Source: Phycisphaerae bacterium (GTDB taxonomy: Bacteria > Planctomycetota > Phycisphaerae > Phycisphaerales > SM1A02). From it: 64,000 bases of DNA. The notes beneath the pieces are model-generated. The model had not been told where the DNA came from, did not search any database, and worked only from the letters and a program-made list of their open reading frames with translations. The stretch is from the NCBI GenBank assembly GCA_016795035.1, contig JAEUIT010000021.1, positions 55,880-119,879 of the forward strand, written 5' to 3'. Positions 27,304-35,553 of the stretch are shown piece by piece. Made by a program: the position numbers and the translations under genes. Numbering within the stretch: the first letter of the stretch is position 1; every line of letters begins with the position of its first letter.

Positions 27304-28119
27304 TCACGCTCGCGGATGCGCCTCGGCGCGCATGCGGCCGAACGCCCTGGCGATCTCGATCGCCTCGCCGACTCCACGTTGCACATCGGGATCGCGCAGC
27401 GCTTTGAGAAGCCCGAGCGGTCCGATCTGCGTGTCCATCTCCTGCGCTCGCTGATCGCCCTCGATGACGCAGCCCGCCACGCGGTTCATGACGCCGAGCG
27501 CCTCCTCGGAGAGGACACGGCTCGCGAGCAGTCGATGCAGCGCAGGCGACTCGACCGTCTCCATCAGCTGTCCCGGGATCTTGGCGATGCGCGCGCGATC
27601 CTCGTTGCTCGTCCAGCGCGCGTTGAGCGCCTGGCGGAACGTGTCGACGACGCCGTTCAGGTTCTCGGCGATGACGCTGCTTCGGCCGATGAAGAGCTCG
27701 AAGAGCTTCGCGAACGCGAGGAGCTTCGGAAGCGCGGCCGTCAGCTCGCGCAGCGACGCGAGCGTCCGTTCGTCTTCGAGAATGGGGGCAACCTCATCGA
27801 AGAGGCGACCGCCGCGTGCGACCTGCTCCTTCACGTGCTCGAGCTTCTCGAGCGTCGAACGGCTGCCGCCCTCGGCGACGCCCGCCGATTGCCGCGCGGT
27901 CTCGACGATGCCGTTCACGTTCTCCGCGATCTGGCTCGATCGCTGCACGAAGGCCATCAGCATCCGCGCGGCCGCCGCCAAGTCGGGCGCCATCGTGAGC
28001 AAGTCGCTCACGGCCCGCGCGGTCGCCGGATCGGCGAGCTGCGAGGTCAGTCGTTCGAACGTACCGGTCGAGTCTGGGGCGGCGTGCGCCCCCGCGTCCT
28101 GAGTGGTCGGGGCGACCAT
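27304..28119 (-). CDS. DUF1641 domain protein of the hydrogenase locus
   Basis: 271 residues, almost entirely alpha-helical, with no signal peptide or membrane segment. It contains an internal duplication: RSSQIAENVNGIVETARQ (around 60-78) and RSSVIAENLNGVVDTFRQ (around 145-163). This is the pattern of DUF1641 proteins, seen beside hydrogenases, formate dehydrogenases and oxidoreductases. Start at the ATG ending at 28119 has a GGAGGA upstream. It heads the minus operon and faces hucS across a 169-base shared promoter region. A scaffold or electron-transfer-complex role is plausible but inferred. Confidence 0.82.
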   Translation of the reverse strand: MVAPTTQDAGAHAAPDSTGTFERLTSQLADPATARAVSDLLTMAPDLAAAARMLMAFVQRSSQIAENVNGIVETARQSAGVAEGGSRSTLEKLEHVKEQVARGGRLFDEVAPILEDERTLASLRELTAALPKLLAFAKLFELFIGRSSVIAENLNGVVDTFRQALNARWTSNEDRARIAKIPGQLMETVESPALHRLLASRVLSEEALGVMNRVAGCVIEGDQRAQEMDTQIGPLGLLKALRDPDVQRGVGEAIEIARAFGRMRAEAHPRA

Positions 28120-28172
28120 GGCGTCCTCCGGGGTGGCGTGTGCGGTTGCACGAGGCTTTCTGCAGGAGCCCC

Positions 28173-28200
28173 TTGCAACGCCGGTACGCGGAAATATAGT
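28173..28200 (+). promoter_or_regulatory. Probable housekeeping-type promoter for the huc operon
   Basis: TTGCAA (28173-28178) and TATAGT (28195-28200) are separated by 16 bases, close to the sigma-70 pattern TTGACA-17-TATAAT. Together they are the best match in the DUF1641-hucS intergenic region. This would start transcription near 28207 and leave an 80-base leader ahead of hucS. The -35 also forms TTGCAACG, one mismatch from the dispersed CTGCAACG motif. Confidence 0.5.
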
Positions 28201-28226
28201 CCACGAATCGCAGATCGGTGGATATA
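28195..28226. promoter_or_regulatory. Imperfect palindrome at the hydrogenase promoter
   Basis: TATAGTCCAC (28195-28204) and GTGGATATA (28218-28226) form an inverted repeat with one bulged base, separated by 13 bases. It spans the predicted -10 and the transcription start of the huc operon, which is where a repressor operator would sit. No regulator gene lies in the locus, so the binding protein is unknown. Confidence 0.4.
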
Positions 28227-28288
28227 GAGATCCGAGATTTCGCAATGGCAGCACTAACCGGCACCATGCGCCGGAACAGGAGGCTCGG

Positions 28289-29260
28289 GTGGCAAACGTG
28301 ATCTGGATCAGTGGCGGCGCCTGCAACGGGAACACGCACTCGTTCCTCAACGCAGAGGAACCGACCGTCGTCGATCTCGTGACGGACTTCGGGATCAACA
28401 TCCTGTTCCACGAGTCGGCGGCGCCGACGTACGGCGAGCAGTCGAAGAAGCTCTTCCACGACGTCATCGCCGGACGCATCGCGCTCGACCTCTTGGTCTG
28501 TGAGGGAACGGTCATCACCGGCCCGAACGGAACCGGGCGCTACAACATGTTGCTCGGCCGTCCGCACAAGGACTGGATCAAGGAACTCGCCGCCGTTGCC
28601 GGCGTCGTCGTTGCCGTCGGACAGTGCGCCAGTTGGGGCGGCCTGCCTGCAACGCCGCCGAACCCGAGCGGCTCGATGGGCCTTCAGTACAAGCGCAACG
28701 AGCGCGGCGGATGGCTCGGCGCCGACTTCAAGGCGAAGTCCGGTCTGCCCGTCATCAACATCTCGGGATGCCCCGCGCATCCGGATTGGATCTCGCAGAT
28801 CCTCGTTGCCGTCGCGACCGGTCGCGTCGGCGACATCCAACTCGATCAATTCCAGCGTCCGCTCACCTTCTTCAAGAGCTTCACGCAGACTGGCTGCACG
28901 CGCAACCAGTACTTCGAGTGGAAGAGCTCCGTCGAAGAGTTCGGCCAAGGCACGCGGAAGGGTTGCCTCTTCTACGAGAAGGGCTGTCGCGGCTCCATGA
29001 CGCACTCGTCATGCAATCGCATTCTCTGGAATCGCCAATCGAGCAAGACGCGCTCGGGCCATCCGTGCCACGGATGCACCGAGCCCGCGTGGCCGTTCTA
29101 TGACCTCGCGCCGGGCACGGTGTTCAAGTCGCAGAAGGTCATGGGCGTCATTCCGCAGGACGTGCCCGAAGGCACCGACCCGCTGAGCTACACGCTGCAC
29201 GCGGCCGCCGCTCGCGCCGCGGCGCCGCAGTGGGCGAAGGAAGACATGTTCGTCGTTTGA
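28289..29260 (+). CDS. hucS: [NiFe]-hydrogenase small subunit, group 2a (Huc) type
   Basis: 323 residues, FeS electron-relay subunit. The GTG at 28289 follows a strong AGGAGG (28278-28283). There is no Tat signal, as expected for group 2 enzymes. Conserved blocks: GGACNGNTHSFLNAEEP, LVCEGTVITGPNGTG, GQCASWGG, GCPAHPDW, QTGCTRNQYFEW, GCLFYEKGCRG, NRILWNRQSSKTR and PCHGCTEPAWPF, ending KEDMFVV. The pattern closely resembles my recollection of mycobacterial HucS. The canonical proximal-cluster CxxC is changed to C12-N-G-N15, which would favour a [3Fe-4S] rather than [4Fe-4S] cluster, as reported for Huc. Partner of hucL, 19 bases downstream. Confidence 0.95.
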   Translation: MANVIWISGGACNGNTHSFLNAEEPTVVDLVTDFGINILFHESAAPTYGEQSKKLFHDVIAGRIALDLLVCEGTVITGPNGTGRYNMLLGRPHKDWIKELAAVAGVVVAVGQCASWGGLPATPPNPSGSMGLQYKRNERGGWLGADFKAKSGLPVINISGCPAHPDWISQILVAVATGRVGDIQLDQFQRPLTFFKSFTQTGCTRNQYFEWKSSVEEFGQGTRKGCLFYEKGCRGSMTHSSCNRILWNRQSSKTRSGHPCHGCTEPAWPFYDLAPGTVFKSQKVMGVIPQDVPEGTDPLSYTLHAAAARAAAPQWAKEDMFVV

Positions 29261-29279
29261 TCACGCAAGGGAGACTCAC

Positions 29280-30887
29280 ATGCCGGTACTTGAACTCAAG
29301 GCCGAATCGCTCGGCCGTGTCGAAGGTGAGCTTGACGTCAGCGTGAAGATCGATGACGGACGTGTCATCGACGCGTGGACCGAAGGCACGATGTTCCGAG
29401 GATTCGAGATCATCCTGCGCGGCAAGGATCCGCAGGCCGGTCTCATCATGACTCCGCGCATCTGCGGGATCTGCGGCGGCAGCCACCTCACGAAGGCGAG
29501 CTATGCGCTCGACACCGCGTGGCGCACCGAGTTGCCGCCGAACGCGAATCTCGTGCGCGCCATCGCGCAGGCATCGGAAACGGTGCAGAGCATTCCGCGC
29601 TGGTTCTACGCGCTCTTCGCGATCGACCTGATCAACAAGAAGTACGCGAAGAGCAAGTACTACGCCGAAGCTGCGAAGCGCTGGACGCCGTTCGTCGGAA
29701 CGCACTACGAGCCGGGCGTGACGCTGTCGAACAAGCCCGTCGAGATCTACGCGATCTTCGGCGGCCAGTGGCCGCACTCGTCGTTCATGATTCCGGGCGG
29801 CGTCATGTGCGGACCGACGCTCTCCGACGTCACCCGCGCCCGCTCGATTCTCGAGTACTTCAAGAAGGAGTGGATCGAGAAGTGGTGGCTCGGGTGCTCG
29901 ATCGAGCGCTACATGCAGATCAAGACGTGGGAAGAGCTTCTCGCATGGTGCGACGAGAACGAGAGCCAGCACAACAGCGACCTCGCGTTCTTCATCCGTT
30001 ACGCCCGCGACGTCGGGCTCGACAGCTTCGGCCAAGGTTGCGGCCGCTATCTCACGTACGGCACGTACTACCACCCCGATCACTTCCGATTCCCGTCGAT
30101 CGAAGGCCGCGCGAAGGCCGTCATGTCGCAGAGCGGCATCTATGACGGCAAGCAGTTCCACGAATTCGACCAAGCCCGAGTGCGCGAAGATCACACGCAC
30201 TCTTTCTTCAAGGGCGGCGCGCAGCTGCATCCCTTCGACGGCGTCACCGACCCGATCGATCCCGAGCAAGGTCGCAAGCAGGGCAAGTACACGTGGGCGA
30301 AGGCGCCGCGTTACGACATCCCAGGCTTCGGCCTCGCGCCGATGGAAGTCGGCACGTACGCCCGCGGCGTGATGTGCGGCAAGCCTAACCCCGAGAAGCA
30401 CCAGGATTCCGATCCCTTGATGTGGGACATCCACCGCAAGATCGGTCCGAGCGTGATGACGCGCGTCCTCAGTCGCGTCCACGAAGGCCCGAAGCTGATT
30501 GAGCGCATTCGCGGCTGGCTCGACGCGATCAAGCTCAACGACAAGTTCTACATCAAGCCGACCGAGCACCGGGAAGGCCAGGGCTTCGGCGGAACCGAGG
30601 CAAGCCGCGGCGCGCTCGGCGACTGGATCAAGATCAAGAACGGCAAGATCGAGAACTACCAGGTGATCACGCCGACCGCGTGGAACATCGGGCCGCGCGA
30701 CGGTCAAAGCGTCAAGGGTCCGATGGAGCAGGCGATCGTCGGCGCGCCGATCCACGATCCCAACGATCCGATCGAGCTCGGGCACGTGGTGCGAAGCTTC
30801 GATTCGTGCCTCGTCTGCACGGTCCATGCGTATGACGCCCGCACGGACCGCGAGTTGGCTCGCTTCAAGGTCGGCGGAGTCTGCTAG
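29280..30887 (+). CDS. hucL: [NiFe]-hydrogenase large subunit, group 2a (Huc) type
   Basis: 535 residues with the catalytic NiFe site. The L1 motif is RICGIC (Cys62, Cys65) followed by GGSH. The L2 motif is DSCLVCTVH (Cys510, Cys513, His516), where Ser replaces the usual Pro of DPC. The 19-residue tail AYDARTDRELARFKVGGVC after His516 is the expected cleavage peptide of the maturation protease encoded next. An AGGGAG sits just before the ATG. Together with hucS it oxidises H2. Group 2a relatives include high-affinity, oxygen-insensitive enzymes able to use atmospheric H2; affinity here is inferred. No CTGCAACG motif lies inside. Confidence 0.96.
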   Translation: MPVLELKAESLGRVEGELDVSVKIDDGRVIDAWTEGTMFRGFEIILRGKDPQAGLIMTPRICGICGGSHLTKASYALDTAWRTELPPNANLVRAIAQASETVQSIPRWFYALFAIDLINKKYAKSKYYAEAAKRWTPFVGTHYEPGVTLSNKPVEIYAIFGGQWPHSSFMIPGGVMCGPTLSDVTRARSILEYFKKEWIEKWWLGCSIERYMQIKTWEELLAWCDENESQHNSDLAFFIRYARDVGLDSFGQGCGRYLTYGTYYHPDHFRFPSIEGRAKAVMSQSGIYDGKQFHEFDQARVREDHTHSFFKGGAQLHPFDGVTDPIDPEQGRKQGKYTWAKAPRYDIPGFGLAPMEVGTYARGVMCGKPNPEKHQDSDPLMWDIHRKIGPSVMTRVLSRVHEGPKLIERIRGWLDAIKLNDKFYIKPTEHREGQGFGGTEASRGALGDWIKIKNGKIENYQVITPTAWNIGPRDGQSVKGPMEQAIVGAPIHDPNDPIELGHVVRSFDSCLVCTVHAYDARTDRELARFKVGGVC

Positions 30888-30926
30888 GGCTGGGTGACGT
30901 TTCGCCGGCTGCAACGCGGAGTTCAT

Positions 30927-31781
30927 ATGGACGACAGGCGCCTCATCATCGGCTGCGGAAACCTGTTGCGCGGTGATGACGGCCTCGGCCCGCGTCTCGT
31001 GCGCCGGCTGTGGGAACTCGGCGTCGGTGACTGCGTTCGTCTCTCGGACGGCGGAACTTCGGGGATGAACGTCGCGTTCGACATGCGGGGAATGCGCGAC
31101 GTGGTGATCGTCGACGCGTGTCGGACCGGCGCGCCGGCCGGCACCGTCTTCGAAGTGCCGGGCGACGAGGTTGAGACGCCGCCGCTCGAAGCCGTCAATC
31201 TCCACAACTTCCGTTGGGATCACGCGATCGCCTTCGGCAAGTGGCTGCTCAAGGGCGACTACCCCGAGCGCGTCTCGGTGATCCTCGTCGAGGCGCAGTC
31301 GTTCGAGCCGGGAGCGGAACTCACGCCGCCCGTCGCCGACGCGCTCGAGAAGGTCGCGCGCACGCTCGCCGCACGCTACGGCGGCAACGACGAGACGGCC
31401 CGCGGCATCGAGGTGGAGCTCACCGACGCGGGCTATCTCGTCGTCGACGCCGACACGGCGAGCCGTCACTTCGCGACCGGGTCGGTGATCGTCGACGCGA
31501 CGCGCGAGGAACTCGTCGTGACGCCACTCCACGTTGCAGCCGTGGGCGGATTCCTCCTGAAGCAGCGGAACGCGCGCGGAGACCGCTCCGTGCTCGTGAA
31601 GGAGCGGTTGGAACAGCAGGGCGTGCCGGTCCGTTCCGGCCGCTATCGGGCCCGATGGGATTCGGAGCGAGGCGCGCTCCGCATGCCGTATGCATGGAGG
31701 ATCGACGGCGGGCGCGACGCCGACGTCCGCGGGATGCCGGCGGGCGCCTCGCAACCGATGACGGTCGCGCATGTCGGCTGA
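30927..31781 (+). CDS. Hydrogenase maturation protease with extra C-terminal domain
   Basis: 284 residues; start at ATG 30927. Residues 1-160 are a HyaD/HupD-type endopeptidase, with the three nickel-sensing ligands visible in GDDGLG (Asp), IVDACRTG (Asp) and NLHNFRWDH (His). It removes the C-terminal peptide of HucL once nickel is in place. Standard proteases are about 160 residues; the remaining ~120 (from GNDETARGIEVEL) form a separate beta-rich domain with no catalytic motif I recognise, perhaps aiding large-subunit docking. An exact CTGCAACGCGGA motif lies between hucL and this gene at 30909, one of the few intergenic copies. Confidence 0.9.
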   Translation: MDDRRLIIGCGNLLRGDDGLGPRLVRRLWELGVGDCVRLSDGGTSGMNVAFDMRGMRDVVIVDACRTGAPAGTVFEVPGDEVETPPLEAVNLHNFRWDHAIAFGKWLLKGDYPERVSVILVEAQSFEPGAELTPPVADALEKVARTLAARYGGNDETARGIEVELTDAGYLVVDADTASRHFATGSVIVDATREELVVTPLHVAAVGGFLLKQRNARGDRSVLVKERLEQQGVPVRSGRYRARWDSERGALRMPYAWRIDGGRDADVRGMPAGASQPMTVAHVG

Positions 31782-32070
31782 CGAGCCGTTCGCGGTGGAG
31801 TCGGAGGTCGTGTGCGAGAACGGCCAGTGGGCCGTCTACCTCGAGTTTCTGACGCCTCACGGTCCACTCCGGCGCTTCATCGCGGCGTACCCGTCCGAGG
31901 CGAGCGCGCGGATGGCGAGCCGGTGGCTCGTGTGGACGGCGCGACGCGATGTGCGGCCACCCGATGGGCTCTTTCGACTCGGACCGACGAACGAACCTCT
32001 CGACCCATACGGCGAGGGAGACGGCGAACGAAACGACGAACACGACAGGGAACGAAGCGATGAAGACTGA
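31771..32070 (+). CDS. Small conserved-looking protein of the huc operon
   Basis: 99 residues, overlapping the protease stop by 11 bases. Residues 1-70 look like a compact alpha-beta domain (ENGQWAVYLEFLTPHGPLRRFIAAYPSE, then MASRWLVWTARRD). The last 20 residues are extremely acidic and charged (GEGDGERNDEHDRERSDED). No family recognised. Its position between the protease and the TPR gene, in the same frame-coupled operon, suggests a hydrogenase-specific assembly role. Confidence 0.7.
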   Translation: MSADEPFAVESEVVCENGQWAVYLEFLTPHGPLRRFIAAYPSEASARMASRWLVWTARRDVRPPDGLFRLGPTNEPLDPYGEGDGERNDEHDRERSDED

Positions 32071-32875
32071 GACTGGGGGATGCACCTGTTCTTGCGGCTG
32101 TCACGCGGAGCCCGAAGCGCGGCGTTCGGCCGCCGAACTCTTCGACGACGCGATGGCGCTTCGCGCACGCGTGGGCCCTACGGAAGAGGTGCTCGCGCTC
32201 TTCCGCGCCGCGGTCGAAGGTGAGGAACGCTCCGAGGAGAAGACGCTTCTCGCCGACGCGCTTCTCGCCCTCGGCGAGACGATCCTCGACGGATCCGGCG
32301 ACCGGAGCGCCTCCGCGTTGCAGGAGTCCATCCGTTGCCACCAGCGCGCCGAGCGGATCTTCCGTGCGGCCGGTCGGCGGCAAGAGGCGGCGCTCTGCCA
32401 CCTTAACACCGCCGTGGCGTATCTCTCGTTCGGCGCGCGACCGTCGAGCCTCAAGCCGAAGATCGCGGTGCAGTGCCTCCGTGCGGCGCTCGCCGACCTC
32501 GACCGCGAGTCCGACGGGCCGCTCTGGGAAAGCGCCGTGCTCAACCTCGCGAACGCGCTGCAGCAGATCCCGCCGACGACGAATGACATCGTCGAAGGCG
32601 GCAACCTCGTGGAGTCGGTCGCGCTGTACGGCGAACTGCTCGAGGCCCGGCGCGACGATCCCGATCGGCACGCCTACGGCCGGGTCGCGGCGAACCTCGG
32701 CTGCGCCCTCGGAAAGCTCGGCCGCTTCGACGACGCGGAGCGCTGGCTCCATGACGCGCGGCGCGAACTCGCCGCCGACGCCGACGCGATCGAGGGCATC
32801 GACGGCACGCTCGCGGAGATCGCCGCCGCGCGCCGTCGCGCCGTCGACGATCGCTCGTCGGAGGCCGGCGCATGA
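32060..32875 (+). CDS. TPR-repeat protein of the huc operon
   Basis: 271 residues; ATG at 32060 overlaps the preceding stop and follows CAGGGAACG. The N-terminus is cysteine/histidine-rich (CTCSCGCH at residues 8-15) and may bind metal. The rest is helical TPR-like repeats (around residues 45-240; for example AAVEGEERSEEKTLLADALLALG, VAYLSFG, RVAANLGCALGKLGRFDDAERWL). TPR proteins usually hold complexes together. Mycobacterial huc loci also carry uncharacterised genes in this position. Ends with an ATGA overlap onto the next gene. Confidence 0.78.
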   Translation: MKTETGGCTCSCGCHAEPEARRSAAELFDDAMALRARVGPTEEVLALFRAAVEGEERSEEKTLLADALLALGETILDGSGDRSASALQESIRCHQRAERIFRAAGRRQEAALCHLNTAVAYLSFGARPSSLKPKIAVQCLRAALADLDRESDGPLWESAVLNLANALQQIPPTTNDIVEGGNLVESVALYGELLEARRDDPDRHAYGRVAANLGCALGKLGRFDDAERWLHDARRELAADADAIEGIDGTLAEIAAARRRAVDDRSSEAGA

Positions 32876-33246
32876 ATCCGCACGAGCGGCAATACGTCGA
32901 CTCGCTTCTCGGCGTTGCAGCCGAGCGGCTCGTCGAGCGGCTGGTCCATCGGGCCGGAAGCGCCATCGACGCGCGGCGCCGCCTGTCGGAACCAGGCGGC
33001 CCGGACGCGCTCGGCGTTCCGGCGTTCGTCGATCTCTTCTTCGCCGACTCGCTCCTCGACAACCCGGCCGGTGCGTGCGTCGTCCTGCAGGCGTTCGCCG
33101 ACGCGCCGATGCCGCCCGTCGCGGGAGCCACGATCGGACCCGCGCTCGTCGCCGCGTCGAAGGCCGCGTTTCTCGAGGTGCTCGCGGTCAAGGTCGAGGA
33201 AGCGCTCGACGTTGCCGCTCTGTACGAAGGGGAGGTGTCGCGATGA
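32872..33246 (+). CDS. Small helical protein of the huc operon, unknown function
   Basis: 124 residues, helical, no signal peptide, no cysteine-rich motif and no recognisable family. Start at 32872 overlaps the TPR stop (ATGA), and its own stop overlaps the start of the NifU-Rieske gene. The tight coupling on both sides suggests it is made in fixed ratio with them. One exact CGTTGCAG lies at 32913. Confidence 0.65.
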   Translation: MNPHERQYVDSLLGVAAERLVERLVHRAGSAIDARRRLSEPGGPDALGVPAFVDLFFADSLLDNPAGACVVLQAFADAPMPPVAGATIGPALVAASKAAFLEVLAVKVEEALDVAALYEGEVSR

Positions 33247-34121
33247 TCGCCGAAGCCGACTCCGCACGTGACCCGAAACCTGAAGACCTCGTTGCGGCCG
33301 TCGATCGGGCTCGCCGTCGCGCCGACGGGTTCGGCGACGAGCCGAAGGCGGCGGTGGCGGCCTTCACGTCGGCGCTCGAGGCGTTTCACGCCGAAGCGCT
33401 TCGGCGCATCGTGCGCCGCCTTCGCGCGGACGAGCGCGGCAAGGAGCTTCTCTTCGAGCTTGTCGACGACCCACTCGTGCATGCGGCGATGCTCACGCTC
33501 GGCATCGTCAAGCCCGATGTCGTCGTGCGCGTCGCGCGGGCGATCGAGCGCGTGCGGCCATACGCCCAGTCGCACGGCGGCGACGTCGAACTTGTGCGCG
33601 TGGAGGCAAAGGTCGCGTACGTGCGCATGCACGGCGCCTGCAGCGGATGCTCCGCGTCGGCGCAGACCTTGAGCGAGAGCGTGGAGACGGCCGTGAAGGC
33701 CGTCGCCCCCGAAATCGAACGCGTCGAAGCGATCGCGGACCGCCCGGTCGTCGGATTGGTCACGCTGACCGTGAAGGCGGACGAGGCGCCGTCCGAGCGC
33801 CATGGCTGGGTCGCGGGGCCGAGCGTCGACGAGCTGGCCGAGTCGCGTCCCACCCGCGTCCTGAACGAAGGCTGCGATGTCCTGCTTGTGCGCCGTGGCG
33901 AACGCGTGTTCGCGTACCGAAACTCATGTCCGCATCAGGGCATGCCGCTCGACGACGGCATGCTCAGCGACGACGGCGTACTCATGTGCCCGTGGCACGG
34001 ACTCCAGTTCGACGTGTGCAGCGGCGAGTGCGTCAACGAGCCGAGCGTGCAGCTCGAGCCGCTGCCGCTCAAGATCCATGAGCGCGTCGTGTGGATTCGC
34101 CCGAACGGAGTGCACGCGTGA
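33243..34121 (+). CDS. hucE: NifU-domain / Rieske fusion, HucE-like electron-transfer protein
   Basis: 292 residues. Residues ~95-165 form a NifU C-terminal-type domain with the FeS-scaffold pair C133-S-G-C136. Residues ~195-290 form a Rieske [2Fe-2S] domain with C229-P-H231 and C249-P-W-H252, the two-Cys two-His ligand set. Rieske-type HucE in mycobacteria is proposed to link Huc to the respiratory chain. Gene order and coupling (ATGA at both ends) support the same role here. The symbol is by analogy. No signal peptide, so the protein is cytoplasmic. Confidence 0.88.
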   Translation: MIAEADSARDPKPEDLVAAVDRARRRADGFGDEPKAAVAAFTSALEAFHAEALRRIVRRLRADERGKELLFELVDDPLVHAAMLTLGIVKPDVVVRVARAIERVRPYAQSHGGDVELVRVEAKVAYVRMHGACSGCSASAQTLSESVETAVKAVAPEIERVEAIADRPVVGLVTLTVKADEAPSERHGWVAGPSVDELAESRPTRVLNEGCDVLLVRRGERVFAYRNSCPHQGMPLDDGMLSDDGVLMCPWHGLQFDVCSGECVNEPSVQLEPLPLKIHERVVWIRPNGVHA

Positions 34122-35260
34122 CGCCGACCGCCGTCGACATCGCGTGCGTCGGCGCGAGCTTCGCGCCGTGGCGCTGGCTCGGAGCGCCGTCCGCCGGCGG
34201 TCTTCGGCTCCCGCTCGCGAAGGCGGAGCCGGGCACGATGTACGGTCCGCGCGGCGTTGCGATCGACGGGGACACGCTCATCGTTGCAGACTCGGGCAAT
34301 CATCGCGTCCTCATCTGGCGCTCGATGCCGACTCGCGATCATCAGCCCGCCGACATCGTGCTCGGGCAGCACGATCTCGAAGGCGAGACGCCGGGCTTGC
34401 TGCATCTTCCGACCGGCGTGGGCGTCTATGACGGCCGTCTCTACGTTGCAGACGCCTGGCACCATCGCATCCTCATCTGGAATCGCGTGCCCGACGCGAA
34501 CGACGCACCGCCCGACGCCGTGCTCGGCCAGGCGGATCTTGCCGGGGTGCAGGAGAACCGCGGCGCCCGCGCCTCGTGCGACACGCTGTACTGGCCGTAC
34601 GGTCTCGCGTACGTCGGCGGGCGCTTCTACGTTGCCGACACGGGGAATCGTCGTGTCCTCGTCTGGCATCGCCTGCCGCGCGGCGGCGAGCCGGCCGACG
34701 CGGTCATCGGTCAGCCGGACTTCGAGTCGACCGACGAGAATCGCGGCGGTCCGGTCAGCGCGTCGTCATTCCGTTGGCCGCACGCCGTGTGCGGCGTCGC
34801 CCGCGATGGTCGAGACGAACTCTACGTTGCCGATGCCGGCAACCACCGCGTCCTCATGTGGAAGGACGTCCGCGCCGCGCTCGCCGGACGCGACGCCGAC
34901 GGCGCGATCGGGCAGCCCAATCTCGTCTCCAATCGCGAATGGCCGTACGGGCCCCAAGGTCCGTCCGCGCTTCGCTTCCCGTACTTCGTCGCAAGCGCGG
35001 GCGACGATCTCTACGTTGCCGACACCGCGAACAATCGCGTGCTGCTCGTGGACTCGCGGATGGATCGTGCCGCCGTGCCCGCGGCCCACGCGGTGCTCGG
35101 GCAGCACTCGTTCGACGACAGCGGCGAGAACCGCTGGAACGCGGTCGAGTGCGACTCGCTCTGCTGGCCGTATGGCCTGGCGATCGCCGGCGACACGCTG
35201 GCGATTGCCGACTCCGGCAACAACCGCGTGATGCTGTGGCGCCGAACGGCGCGTGACTGA
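34118..35260 (+). CDS. NHL-repeat six-bladed propeller of the hydrogenase operon
   Basis: 380 residues; GTG start at 34118 overlaps the hucE stop. Six repeats of the NHL type are visible: VADSGNHRVLIW, VADAWHHRILIW, VADTGNRRVLVW, VADAGNHRVLMW, VADTANNRVLLV and IADSGNNRVMLW. Each is preceded by a GxDLxxE-type linker (LGQHDLEGE, LGQADLAG, IGQPDFES, LGQHSFDDSGENRW). NHL proteins are recurrent neighbours of high-affinity uptake hydrogenases and probably scaffold the complex or its membrane contact. No signal peptide is present, so it is expected in the cytoplasm. Confidence 0.88.
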   Translation: MTPTAVDIACVGASFAPWRWLGAPSAGGLRLPLAKAEPGTMYGPRGVAIDGDTLIVADSGNHRVLIWRSMPTRDHQPADIVLGQHDLEGETPGLLHLPTGVGVYDGRLYVADAWHHRILIWNRVPDANDAPPDAVLGQADLAGVQENRGARASCDTLYWPYGLAYVGGRFYVADTGNRRVLVWHRLPRGGEPADAVIGQPDFESTDENRGGPVSASSFRWPHAVCGVARDGRDELYVADAGNHRVLMWKDVRAALAGRDADGAIGQPNLVSNREWPYGPQGPSALRFPYFVASAGDDLYVADTANNRVLLVDSRMDRAAVPAAHAVLGQHSFDDSGENRWNAVECDSLCWPYGLAIAGDTLAIADSGNNRVMLWRRTARD

Positions 35261-35274
35261 ATCGGAGGTCTCTC

Positions 35275-35553
35275 ATGTGCCTAGCCATTCCCGCCCGCAT
35301 TCATCAAACGGCCGACGCCGAAACCCGGCTCGCGGTCGCTGACGTCATGGGCGTGCGTCGCAAGATCAACGTCGATCTCCTTCGTCACGAATCGATCGCG
35401 GTCGGCGACTGGGTGCTCGTGCATGTCGGCTTCGCGATGAGCAAGATCAGCGCGGAGCAGGCGGAAGAGCAGATCCGCACGTTGCAGGCGCTCGGGGAAG
35501 ACGACTCGGCGCGCGGCGAAGCCGAGGGTTACGCGTTCGGAGGTGTCGTATGA
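35275..35553 (+). CDS. hypC: Hydrogenase assembly chaperone HypC
   Basis: 92 residues starting MCLAIPARI, with the essential Cys2 that holds the Fe(CN)2CO group. The conserved core VGDWVLVHVGFAMSKI follows. It carries the iron-cyanide moiety with HypD and hands it to HucL. A good Shine-Dalgarno (GGAGG) precedes the ATG. Its stop overlaps the start of the second HypC/HupF-like gene. Confidence 0.95.
   Translation: MCLAIPARIHQTADAETRLAVADVMGVRRKINVDLLRHESIAVGDWVLVHVGFAMSKISAEQAEEQIRTLQALGEDDSARGEAEGYAFGGVV

Noticed and set aside
29148..31772. Minus-strand frame of about 870 codons opposite hucL and the protease
   Set aside because: The + strand carries unmistakable hydrogenase motifs; the antisense frame is an artefact of codon bias.
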